Assembly: GCF_963924675.1 (NCBI RefSeq)
Contig: NC_089220.1
Span: forward strand, 161,113,270-161,177,269
Direction of reading: 5' to 3'
Source of the DNA: Phocoena phocoena
Taxonomy: Eukaryota; Chordata; Mammalia; Artiodactyla; Phocoenidae
Length of the DNA: 64,000 nt
Below the pieces are notes generated by a model. That model saw only the letters and a program-made list of their open reading frames with translations, did not search any database and was not told the DNA's origin. The position numbers and the translations under genes were made by a program. Shown here in pieces: positions 1 through 10,179 of this stretch (positions are counted from its first letter, which is position 1; each line of letters begins with the position of its first letter).

Positions 1-964
1 AGAATAAAGGAAATTTAGAGACTTTGCCTAGTATTTCAGAGTTTATGGATTTCATCGGTCTGGTGTATATGAGTAAGAGTCTGACGTAGGAAACCAATTC
101 ATTCTCGCGGTTCTTGATATGTAATTATAAATAGCACCACTAATGGCAATGTAATAGCACAGTAATTAGTCTTAAGCTCCATTTGCTACACTTAAACTTT
201 TGTTATATATCATTATATAATAGGATGTTAATTATAACAAAATGGAATAACCCTATTGGGCAAATTTAAGACAAAGGAGGCCTGTCGGCTATGATGGGTT
301 TTTGGTCATTTCGGCAATTTGCAAAGCTTTTATTATACAATGTATTGGATATACGTAATCCCTAAAGTGGCAATAATTTGATAGGGTTGATTGAAGAAAT
401 TGGGGGGAAAAAGAGGACAGTCTTACCCAAAGACTGCTTCCTGCCACAGTACTTTGCAGATCTTCACAGAAAATAAGGCTTAATATTTAAGTTGCAGCTA
501 CTTTACAAATTCCCCACATCCAGGTCTACACAGTTAAAATGTATGTTTCATGCAGTTACACAGGGCACGTACTGCTTGCTTTCCTATTCCAAGATGAGAA
601 GGTTGATGGTGATGTTTTTGGAATGGGAGAGCAATCTCTACCAGCTGAAACCAAGAAATACATTCAATCTGGTTCAACAGGTTTTCACTGACCACCTTCT
701 ATGTGCAAAGCAGCATCCCAGTGCTACAGTGAATGTATAGAAGCTAAGACAAGTCCATGAGCCTTTCTGTTTTCATGTGACTCATCTACTTAGCTGTGCT
801 TACTGCTGGGCATTATACTCACAGCTAAAGTCACAGCTAAAGCACCATTAAAACTTTGTGTTGCTGTAACAATGAAAAGGCATCTAAGATAATTCTACAA
901 TTATTCGACAGATATATTTCCTTGAATATTTAGCCATGGATGCTGGGAGATTATCAGCTCTTTG

Positions 965-1090
965 TTAATTATTCATGCATTAATAAATATTTATTGAGTC
1001 ACCGCGTATGTTCTGAACACTGTTCTAAATGCTGGGGACATAGAAGTGAACCAGGTCCCTGTGTTCTACTGAGAACCATAAGGGATACCA
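965..1090 (-). repeat. L2-like LINE fragment
   Basis: The stretch reads as the reverse complement of an L2 3' end: a 'taaatatttattgag' segment, then a diverged version of the common 'tgtgccaggcactgttctaggcgctgggga' theme. It lies in the NRP1 intron. Recognised by eye from the family pattern; the boundaries are approximate. Confidence 0.6.
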
Positions 1091-1470
1091 GAACTCCACT
1101 CCCTCCAGATGCTTTCTTTTTTTTGGTAAGACACAGGACACAATCTCTGGCCTTAATGAGCTGACATACCATATGAGAAACTAACACTTACGAAGCAGTT
1201 ATCTACAAAAGCACAGGATGGTAGCCATATGTGCAACTCCACTTCTGTTTTCTATTTTCACCAGATTTCCCCACACTCCAAATGCCAAAACCATTTCCCT
1301 CCTCCCTGCTCTTCTCCTAAGACAACACACTCTGCTCCAGTAGTGCTTCCTGGATTTAGATCTGACACCAATTCCCTAGTCATTTAACACTGCCTCTCTA
1401 TAGCTCTCCAGTTACTTGGTGGGGTCAGATTGTACTAAAAACTCCAAAGGAAACCCAGCAGAGCCATTAG

Positions 1471-1471
1471 T

Positions 1472-1503
<32 letters not shown>
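1471..1503 (+). repeat. (TG)n microsatellite
   Basis: A pure TG run of about 33 bases within the NRP1 intron, ending 75 bases before the start of the 51-bp exon. TG/UG repeats are known binding sites for splicing regulators of the TDP-43 and CELF families, which matters because the following exon is a known cassette exon. Any such role here is inference. Confidence 0.95.
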
Positions 1504-1505
<2 letters not shown>

Positions 1506-1578
1506 GGTTTATGTAGTTTGTGTGTACTGTATTTGGTTGGCAGTTCAAAATCTCTTTCAATTTTGTTTGACTTGTCAG

Positions 1579-1629
1579 AACCAGCAGACCTGGATAAAAA
1601 GAACCCGGAAAGTAAAATCGACGAAACAG
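1579..1629 (+). CDS. NRP1: NRP1 exon (51 bp, numbered exon 16 in human), skippable cassette
   Basis: Neuropilin-1 is a single-pass cell-surface co-receptor for class 3 semaphorins and VEGF-A. This exon encodes a piece of the extracellular stalk between the MAM domain and the membrane. The frame reads PADLDKKNPESKIDET after a split lysine codon, close to the human protein (human has I where this has S). The acceptor AG is at 1577-1578 and the donor gtaaat starts at 1630. The exon is 51 bases long and begins and ends in phase 1, so skipping keeps the frame. A human isoform lacking this exon (deltaE16) is known. Joining the upstream first codon base (expected A) to the GG of the last exon would give one arginine in place of the 17 residues, as reported for that isoform. 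Confidence 0.93.
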
Positions 1630-3714
1630 GTAAATTTGTCTTGCTGACCGATTTTTAAAATATTTTACTGTGGCTTTCAGTATATTTCTGAAGAAGCTTT
1701 CTGGAACTCTGGTGTATCAAAGCAGCTCACATGAAATAAACACCCACATCCGTGGTACTGTGCCTGGGCTGTCGTCAGAGTGCCCTCTCCTACCTGCTCT
1801 GCAGACTTGGGAGCCTCACGCCGTAAGAGGCGCAGCCTGTGTAGGGGGGTGAGCCCTGGGGACGTGTGCTACCCTGGCCATTCCCTGCCTGAGCTGCAAG
1901 AGGGGACCCAGAGGGCAATGACGTGAAACACTCTCATTTTGTAACTATGGGCACAGGAAACTAGTGAAGATTGTTTCTTACCCAAAGACCTGCAATAATT
2001 TTCATATAATAATTTGAAACCAGCCCAAATTCTTGTTCCTGGTTTATATCCAGCTATAATCTTTAGAGACCGGGAACCCAATTTCTGTGATAATCTGTTT
2101 TGTTTGGGCCATCTGTTCCCAGCCTCCTCTACTGAAACCCTCGTTTTGCGATAATGATCACAGTATTGATGACAATGATGCTGACGATGCTGATGGGGGT
2201 TTATTGAGTAGCTAGTATGTTCCAATCGCTTTACATAAGTTATCTTATTTAATCCTCACAGCCGCTCTCTGAGTGTATTTATCCCCATTTTACAGATGAG
2301 ATTGAAACTCAGAGCAGTGGCTTGGCCTTAAGTAACACAGCAAATTACATGGTAGCCTCGGACTTCAGACTGATTAACTCAAAAATGCGTGTTTTCGTTG
2401 AACACTGCTTTGTGATCCAACGCAAGGCGTTTGTTTGGTCGGAGTTAGGCCTTGCCTGATATTATTTTATTCCCAGAAGTCTCTGCGCCTCCTGCCAGCA
2501 GTGGTGGTGTTGGACACTTGCCCCAGCGTCACTCACAGCTGCTGCCGGCAGTTCTGTGCCCTATCCATCAACAGCAGCACCTGTTGCCACTAGAAATGTG
2601 GACCTACTATAGCCAGACTTGGACTTGATGGAGACAAATAAAGATGGCCCCATGTCTGCGGTTGGTCATATTAACACGTGACTCATTTAGCTTAGTTATG
2701 TAGTCCACACTGGGTTGTAAACTTTATTAGAGGTTGTTTCAAAACAATGTTGCATCAAGGGAGAGAACATTAATATTGTCCCTATGGCTTCTTTCCCCCT
2801 ATTTAGGGACTTGCGTCTCATATTTTTAGTTTTCTTTGATTGGAATCCTTGTTGATCAGAACACCATTAAGTAAACACCAGGCCTGTTGCACATCGACAT
2901 TTTCTCTCATTTCTAGTCCCAGGTAATGAGAAGCAAAGCTCCCGTGTTAGTAATTTCTCATGTTCCACTCTAAAAAAAACATTTCCCCAGTGCCCGAGCG
3001 CAGAGCTGTGTGACCATCTGCAGTGAAACCACCAGGGGAGCAGAGATGCTGATTATTAAATGTGTTCTATTCAGCACAGCACTGACCCAGCTTCTAGACT
3101 GGAGCCATAAGCCACTTTAACTGTCAGCAGCAGGCATGCCCTCCTTCTTTCTGAAAGCCCTCTCCGTCATGAGTGAAACCACCATTGACTCAAGGAGGAA
3201 ACTTGAAGGACAGCTTGGGCGGGTTCCTCGTGCCGGGTTTTGGGATCAGGCAAAGGCGCCGGGAATGGTTAAATCCCCCTCTAGACAAATGTGTGACGAA
3301 GCATTTTGCAAAGTTTACAGACCTCTTATCTGGCCAAGGACGATAAATACAGATTACAATCTCACAGCTGGCAGGCTGCATGAAATCGGAATTAGATTAG
3401 AACTGAACCCTGATTGTTTACCCAGAGTCAGTGGTTTCCATGCGCTAAGCTTCCTGTCAGAATCGCAGCACCAACACCCAATACCCTTCCCTCCCACCTT
3501 CAATTGCCAGCAATAAGTCAAACCTAAACGTTGGTGTTTCTTGGCGATGGGGGAGCCAAACCCCCGCTGCAGAAATCCCCCACAGGCTCTTGGGGAGGAC
3601 AGCCCAGTCCGGACATGTGCTTCACTCCTTTCTCTTTCCTTCTTCTCCATTTCTCTGTCTACTGTCATCTGGTACGTTGGCAGCTCATGGAGCCGATTTC
3701 GTTTTTCTCCCCAG
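1630..3714 (+). other. NRP1: NRP1 last intron
   Basis: The 2,085-base intron between the two recognised NRP1 exons begins with gtaaat and ends with a pyrimidine run and cag at 3712-3714. It holds a MIR fragment near 2170-2375. The small open frames seen across it have no recognisable protein similarity. Confidence 0.9.
2170..2375 (-). repeat. MIR SINE fragment
   Basis: An antisense MIR is recognisable from the order of its diagnostic parts: a 'ttatttaatcctcac' segment, 'ccccattttacagatgag', then the 'aactcagagcagtggcttgg' region and a diverged tRNA-like head. It sits inside the NRP1 last intron. Confidence 0.75.
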
Positions 3715-4004
3715 GGAGCACCCCAGGATACCAAGGCACGGGAGACGGTGATGAGAACATCTCCAGGAAGCCGGGCAACGTGTTGAAGACCCTGGACCCT
3801 ATCCTCATCACCATCATCGCCATGAGTGCCCTGGGCGTCCTCCTGGGCGCCGTCTGCGGGGTCGTGCTGTACTGTGCCTGCTGGCACAACGGGATGTCGG
3901 AAAGAAACTTATCTGCCCTGGAGAACTATAACTTCGAACTTGTGGATGGCGTGAAGTTGAAAAAAGACAAACTGAATCCACAGAGTACTTACTCGGAGGC
4001 ATGA
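3715..4004 (+). CDS. NRP1: NRP1 terminal coding exon: juxtamembrane, transmembrane helix and cytoplasmic tail
   Basis: The exon opens with GG completing the split glycine codon of the 51-bp exon, then reads STPGYQGTGDGDENIS, a basic RKPGN segment, a hydrophobic helix running from ILITIIAMSALG through GAVCGVVLYC, and a tail of about 40 residues ending QSTYSEA and a tga stop at 4002-4004. The helix contains a GxxxGxxxG face, which drives neuropilin and plexin association in the known family. The C-terminal SEA tripeptide is the PDZ ligand for GIPC1/synectin, which links NRP1 to endocytic trafficking. An NIS sequon is present before the membrane. The tail is almost identical to human; a visible difference is proline for threonine 8 residues from the end. 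Reading frame, acceptor and stop are intact, so the gene looks functional here. Confidence 0.97.
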
Positions 4005-5145
4005 AGGCAGACAGAGGTGACCAGGCGAGCAGGAGAGTGGAGCGGAGGACAGAGCTTGAGCTGGGGACCGGCTGATCTTTCACTGTTCAGGCTGGGAAGT
4101 GCGTTAATAATGCCAAGCCAGGTTTTCTCAGGAGCTTCGATGAGTTCGGCCGACGGACATGAACGACTTAGCTGTGTTAACAATCGGAATCCTGTACAGT
4201 CAGCTTCCTTCTGTTGGTTTCTTTTGAATAATCAAATGCTGGTGTTGAGACCAAGTATGATTGACTTAATAGTTCATTTGGACTCCCCTTTCCCTTCTCT
4301 CTCTCCCTCTTCTGGATTCTTTTCGGAAACTGCAAAATCCAAGATGCTGGCACCAAGTGTATTCAGTGGGGCCCTTTTGACGGACATGCTACCTGCAGCC
4401 CAGTGCCCAGAATATATTCGAGTAACCACATTTCAGTGGACTCCTGAAGCTGGCCTTGTGTATCATCGCCCGCGTTGTGCATAGGCAAAGAAGGAGTAGG
4501 ATGTTTTCAGTTAAAGTACCGTAGCCTCAGTACCAGTCTAGCGTGTCAGCTCTGTTTACGAAGCAATACCGTCAGATTTCCTCGATGTTTTCCAGTGTTG
4601 TACTCAACCTTGTGCTGTGAACTCCATACAGAAAACTGTGCCATCACCAAACACTGCTGGCAACTGGGTGTGATGCCGACAACCACAACGAAGAATCCTT
4701 GGCACTGGCTGGTCTACGTCCTCTCAAGTGCCTTTTTGTTTGTACTGGTTCTCATTGTGTTACATTAACCCGCCCTGTTTCTCGCTGGTGAAAGCCCTCC
4801 TCTTGAATCAGACCCTGGTGGCCCACTGACTAAGAAGAAAGTATATTTTAGTGTGAGATGTCAGCCTCCGGGTAGGCAAGGGCTCCGAAGATTTGGCAAC
4901 GTGGCTTAATTGTTCTGCTTTTTCCGTAGTTCAATTTCATGTCTCTTGACCCTTTTGTATAAAGCTGCAATATTCTCTTACTGTTCTTTCATATGGAATG
5001 TATTTTCAAATGTAAACTCTTTCTCTCCTATCTCTCTGTCTTTTTCCTCTCTTAGGATTTAAGCATTTGCCATTATCCAGAAAAGAAACTTGCAGCTTTA
5101 ACCTGCTGGTAATGGCGAACACTTTTACTAGACTTTATGTTGGAA

Positions 5146-5155
5146 AATAAATAAA
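5146..5155 (+). terminator. NRP1: Possible proximal NRP1 polyadenylation signal
   Basis: Two overlapping AATAAA hexamers occur about 1.15 kb after the stop codon. Use of this site would give a shorter 3' UTR. No expression evidence is available here. Confidence 0.45.
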
Positions 5156-6526
5156 TAAGGGAAATTCCTAACTTTGCCCTCCAAAGTCTAACTTTGGTTT
5201 CCTTGTTAACTGGTTAAAGTGACAGTATCTTTTTTCCTAAGCCATTTGTCTGTCTATTCCAATCGAAATGATCTTCAATAGAAATGTTTGCATTTAATAA
5301 AAATAGTGATAAGTTGAGAGAAGAAATAATACTAATTGGCTTTCAAGTGAGACCCAAAGGAATAGAGTTCTCCCCATATCCAAAAACAGGAGATTTTTAC
5401 ATCCAAATACACAAAAATGACCCGTGAGAGCCTTCTTGTTTTGGTATTGAGTCAGATAAGGGAAGTGGAAGAAAGAACAGTTAATTTAAGAAAGCGACAA
5501 TAAATCATGGTGCCTGGGGATGAAGTATTTTAAGATGACAGAGGGGAAGAAAATGAGTAAAGTCAAAACAAATGTTTTTAAAAATTCAGTCTGCAGCAAC
5601 CCTGAAATAACAGAGACTTGAATGAATGCTTCTAGAAACTTCCAGTGCCTCACAAACAAAAAGCCTGCCTTGGGGCTGTTAAGACCTAAGCCTCCAATGG
5701 CACAGAGAAGTAAATATCTTATCAGGCAGCATTGAATTAACCCAAAGAAGCTTTGGTTGTTTTCCGTGTATTTGTGCCATGCCGCGTTGTAGGTAAGAAC
5801 TTCCTCCCTTCCGGCACTGCTGTAGGTCTCACTCGAATATATTTGTGGGAGTCACATTGCATCATGGAGGGGAAAGTCCATTCATCCTGGTCTAATTGAA
5901 TTGAGAATGCCTTTTGTTTCCAGGAAAGTATTGATCACTATGAAAGAAGAATAGATTCTTATCCCCAGAGGCATCCATTCAGCCGTTATAATCGTACCAG
6001 GATGAAAGCATTAAGACTTGATTTACCTTTAAGGCAACAGACTTAACAGTTGTCTTCAGCCAAGGAAAAATGATACTGCAACTTTAAATTTGAAAGTATC
6101 TTGCACTGATAAATATATTTAAAAATTATATGTTTATAAAGTTATTAATTTGTAAAGGCAGTGTTACAAAATGTTCAGTTTATATTGTTTTAGATTGTTT
6201 CGTAATTTTAAAAGGTGTAAAATAACATATTTTTTTCTTTATTGAGATCTATAAAACTTTCTGTAGTAAAATGTTTTCATTTTACTGGTATATTATTGCT
6301 TCATGTTTTGTACCATCATAAAATTTTGTGCAAATTTTTTTTACAGAAATTTTTATTTTCTATGACAATATGACACTTGTAAATTGTTGATTCAAAATGA
6401 ACAGCGAAGCCTTAACTTTAAATGACATTTGTATTCTCAGACACTGAGTTGCATAAAAAACCACACAGAACTGAACTGTAACTTAAATTCCAAACTATGA
6501 CTACTACATTCCAAAGAAACAGTTGA

Positions 6527-6532
6527 ATTAAA
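6527..6532 (+). terminator. NRP1: Probable distal NRP1 polyadenylation signal (ATTAAA)
   Basis: An ATTAAA hexamer lies at the end of the AT-rich UTR block, followed about 30-50 bases later by a T-rich stretch that could be the downstream element. It is chosen as the main 3' end because sequence character changes after it. Confidence 0.5.
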
Positions 6533-6550
6533 CATTTTCCTAAAATATCC

Positions 6551-7067
6551 CAAACCTGATGGCTTTTATTATATTAGCTTTGTTATTGTTAAAGAAATTG
6601 GTATTATTCCAGCATCAAATAACTTTCAAGATTTTTTAAAGTTCTCTTTTAAAAATAATACCCTAATAAGGAGAGAAGATTAAGAAGACATTTCCTGAAA
6701 GAATATCAACCCAAACTGGATACTTGTCAAGATAAGGCATGAAGAATTTGGCATTATAAATGGAAAATTTTCAACTCCAAATCTTGTGTCAAATGTTTCT
6801 ATATTCCATTTAGTAAAGTTTTTTTTTTTTAATGAAATTCCCAAATATCTGTTGGTAAGTTTTGTTCTTGTAGTAAATAGATAATAAATCTGACAGTGTT
6901 TAGGCATGCAGCTATGCTAAATTTTGAGAAAGGGCAAAGTTGAGCTACTTGGTAATTCTTAGGAAAATTTCTTTTCCATCTGGGACTAAAATAATAGTAG
7001 TGGTAATAATAATAATAATAAACAAAGTCAAGAGGGTAGGGTAGAGTAGAGTAAACCCTTAAGAAAG
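6551..7067. other. Intergenic sequence after NRP1
   Basis: AT-rich sequence with a short ATA/AAT repeat near 7001-7021 just before a SINE. No gene or convincing regulatory element was seen. Confidence 0.6.
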
Positions 7068-7075
7068 CTTGTTGC

Positions 7076-7282
7076 GGGCTTCCCTGGTGGCACAGTGGTT
7101 GAGAGTCCGCCTGCCAATGCAGGGGACACGGGTTCGTGCCCTGGTCCAGGAAGATCCTACATGCCACGGAGCAGCTGGGCCCGTGAGCCATGGCCGCTGA
7201 GCCTGCGCGTCCGGAGCCTGTGCTCCACAACGGGAGAGGCCACGACAGTGAGAGGCCCGCGTACCGCAAAAAAACAAAAAAA
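7076..7282 (+). repeat. CHR-type (cetacean tRNA-derived) SINE
   Basis: The element starts with gggcttccctggtggc, has RNA polymerase III A-box-like tggttgagagtccg and B-box-like ggttcgtgcc segments, and ends in an interrupted A-rich tail. An imperfect target-site duplication, cttgttgc before and cttattgc after, flanks it. Several CpG sites have decayed to TG/CA, so it is not among the youngest copies here. Confidence 0.93.
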
Positions 7283-8334
7283 CCTTATTGCAACACAACT
7301 GGCCTCCCCTTATCCCCACCATGTGCTAATGGTTCTTTCTTCACCTTTCTCTGATTATAGGAAAACTAAATTCTGAAGCACAGGGGTGGACTGCTCTGCA
7401 CAGCTCTTCCCAGTGAATCAATATTCCTACTTCTCTCTGGACACTGACACCTTTGGCATCTTACAGGATTTAACTAAGAAGAGGACATTTTCCCTATTCA
7501 GTGGAGTTTTAGGTCTCTCTGCTTAGAGAAAAGATCCAGAGTTGGGTAATCACTTTACTGAACTTAAATTCTATTTATGCTCATGGGTGTTTCCAGAAAA
7601 CATGATGACTTACAAGGAGTCTATCAGAATTAATCCAGAGATACTTTCTGAAGAACGCTAAGGGCCATATAGATTAATGTTTTCTATTTCATTGTTTGAG
7701 AAAGCTTAAACATACATGTTTTTCACCCATTTCTTTTCCCTAGTTAGCTGCTAAGCTAGGCTTTTCTTCCTGGGTTTAATGAGCTAAATCACTGTAGAAT
7801 TCTTCCCAAAGTCAAGAAATAAATAGGTCACGAGGATTGAAACATTTAACTTCAAACATGAAAATTATTTATTGTTCCATCTCCTGTCTTCCCTCCTAAC
7901 ATATTAATCACCACTTGGGCTGGATTGCACTTTATCTTTTTGCAAATCAGATGGATTTTGTAGCATTCCATAATGTTTCTGCTTCCCAGTGATAGAGCTG
8001 TTGTGTTGCATTGAAAAGCAGTTCTGCCAAGAATTAGCTCTATTTCCCTAAACTCTATCCACGAAGGGGTCTTAAGCAGCTTTTCAGCTCAGGGGTTGAG
8101 AAGCCAGAGGGAAGGGAGCTTCAAACTGAGTACAACTTAGCACCAAGAAGCAAGTGAGACCAGGATGATCTCTGGCATTTTTTTTTTTTAATATTCCAAA
8201 GAAACATTGCAAGATGATACAGATAAGAGCATCACGTTATCACACGTATGCCACTTCTTAGTAGCAGTAAAGTTCCCATTAACCAATTCTATCATTTTAG
8301 GAGAGAAGGACTAAACTCTATGGGAATCTTGTAC

Positions 8335-8490
8335 GGTGATAACACTATACTTCTTAATATTGAGAGCATTCTATTTTCACAGCAGCTCTGGGAGCTAAGC
8401 TTTCTCATTATTCCACTTTATAAATGAGGATTGCAAAGTTTAGGCAGGTTGAGGAATGAGTCCGGCACGTATCTGGTCTCATCTCCCCCT
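8335..8490 (-). repeat. MIR SINE fragment
   Basis: The order 'ttttcacagcagctctgggagcta', 'ttattccactttataaatgagga' and 'gcaaagtttaggcaggttgag' follows antisense MIR, strongly diverged. Confidence 0.55.
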
Positions 8491-8549
8491 CCATTCCTCC
8501 TGCCACGCCATAGTACTGCATGATCTCGACAGGTGCCCACAGAGGGACT

Positions 8550-8700
8550 GGCTACTCAAGAACCAGGAGCAACAGCACCACCTGGAGGCCTGTTAGAAAT
8601 GCAGAGTATCAGGCCACACCCCAGACTTGCTGAGTCATTTTAACAAGATTCCCCAGATGACCCATACGCCCATCCATTCAGGTCTGAGAAGCACCGACCC
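8550..8700. repeat. MER5A-like hAT-Charlie DNA transposon remnant
   Basis: The segment 'agcaccacctggaggcctgttagaaatgcag', followed by 'ccacaccccagacttgctgagtca' and an ending near 'tctgagaagcacc', matches the general layout of MER5A. It is non-autonomous and ancient. Confidence 0.6.
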
Positions 8701-9800
8701 CGCCTGCAGGTACACTAAGCTAGTGGTTCCAGAATTTGCCTGGTGGTTTTGAGACACTCCAAGACACTCCAAGACATCACTGCGGGTTTCTCAGAGCACG
8801 TTACAGAAGAGCCTGAGCACAATGCAGCCTGGAAAACAAAGTAAAATTAGGAAATTGGAAATCCCACTTACTTAGCCCAGAAGCACGTTGCAGCCATCCT
8901 GCCTCATTGATGGTGAGAGCCCTACATGTGGACTTTTCTGAGAGGAAGAGAGTGCTCACAAAGTATGTTGCTTGGTGGAAAACTTAAAGTGCTATAGACC
9001 AAAGCGAATACTCTGTTACTCATCACGGTGCGGTCAGGAGTCAAGGGGGAGGACCAATTTGTGAAAAGCCAAATCTTCCTGTTCAAAAGAAGTTGCCTCA
9101 TTCATCTCACACAGTTTACTACTTTCCAATGGCTTTAAAATCCTGAATGGTAAAAGTAGGGTGAACCCAATTTAATCGTTCTTCAATAATTTCTACTCTT
9201 GTTCCTTAGGGTCCTTATTACAAATAAGTGAGAAACTATCAGACAGTAGAGTTTTGTTGTCCAACGGTGACTCCCAAGAGAAGGCTTTTCTTTATAGAAA
9301 GATTGTCTCTCATCTCCACGTCTAACTAGAATGGTACCTATTATGATGGAGGAGTTCCATAAACGTGAAACATTCATAGCCAATACCAAATTTTATCACT
9401 GCCCTATTAATAGAGTTGGAAAGTCACTTGCTCTGGCAGAATGTTGGATTGAAATGGACCTGCTGTCTGGGAATGGTACAATTGAGTCTCACCCTTCGGC
9501 AGCTTGATTGAGATGACTTCTCGGGATGGAGAGCAGGTTCTAGTCTTTGTAATGCTCCTTTCAGTGATTTGGGCATCTCCCCGGACCATCACTTTTGACA
9601 TGAGTTAACTTCGCACCCTTCTTCACGGCCCCGTCATCATCTTGCAGAGACGTGATGCTGGCAAAACTAACCATCTTGATGTAATCCTGTCTGGAAACCA
9701 TTCCATGGCTTTGTAGGCTGTCACTGCTCTACTTTTGTCCAATTTCTGAAGATTTTCAATGTTTATTAAAATGCTTCTTGACTTTGAATATGCGATATAT

Positions 9801-10179
9801 ATTTTTTAACATCTTTATTGGAGTATAATTGCTTTACAATGGTGTGTTAGTTTCTGACTTATAACAAACTGAATCAGTTATACATATACATATGTTCCCA
9901 TATCTCTTCCTTCTTGCATCTCCCTCCCTCCCACTCTCCCAATCCCACCCCTCTAGGTGGTCACAAAGCACCGAGCTGATCTCCCTGTGCTATGCAGCTG
10001 CTTCCCACTAGCTATCTATTTTACGTTTGGTAGTGTATATATGTCCATGCCACTCTCTCACTTTGTCGCAGCTTACCCTTCCCCCTCCCCATATCCTCAA
10101 CTCCATTCTCTAGTAGGTGTGTGTCTTTATTCCTGTCTTGCCCCTAGGTTCTTCATGACCTTTTTTTTTGTTAGTTTTT
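9801..10179 (-). other. L1 3' UTR
   Basis: The 3' end of the full-length L1. Its AATAAA signal, seen on the + strand as tttatt, is at 9814-9819. A polypyrimidine block at about 9916-9956 on the + strand is a G-rich run in the L1 sense strand, and the same feature is present in the second L1 at 52577-52620. Confidence 0.8.

Larger units (their letters stand above)
1..1578 (+). other. NRP1: NRP1 intron (3' part), upstream of the 51-bp exon
   Basis: This is the end of the intron preceding the 51-bp NRP1 exon, as judged from the exon and acceptor that follow it. No coding exon is visible in it. It holds an antisense L2-like fragment near 965-1090 and a (TG)n tract at 1471-1503. The acceptor has a pyrimidine-rich run followed by the AG at 1577-1578. 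The intron start lies outside the window. Confidence 0.8.
4005..6550 (+). other. NRP1: NRP1 3' untranslated region
   Basis: The sequence after the NRP1 stop is AT-rich and repeat-poor for about 2.5 kb, which suits a constrained mammalian 3' UTR and the known long NRP1 3' UTR. AATAAA-type signals occur at 5146-5155 and others near 5298 and 5502. The last plausible signal, ATTAAA at 6527-6532, is followed by sequence that looks like ordinary intergenic DNA, so I place the end near 6550. The open frame at 4017-4484 is inside this UTR and is not believed to be coding. Confidence 0.75.
7291..9791. other. Intergenic sequence
   Basis: About 2.5 kb with no recognisable gene. It contains a MIR-like piece near 8335-8490 and a MER5A-like piece near 8550-8700. 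The open frames near 9183-9601 are short and have no recognisable similarity. Confidence 0.6.

Noticed and set aside
3354..3887. A 177-residue - strand frame overlapping the NRP1 last exon
   Set aside because: It is the antisense shadow of a real coding exon plus intron.
4017..4484. A 155-residue frame after the NRP1 stop
   Set aside because: It lies in the NRP1 3' UTR and has no recognisable domain.
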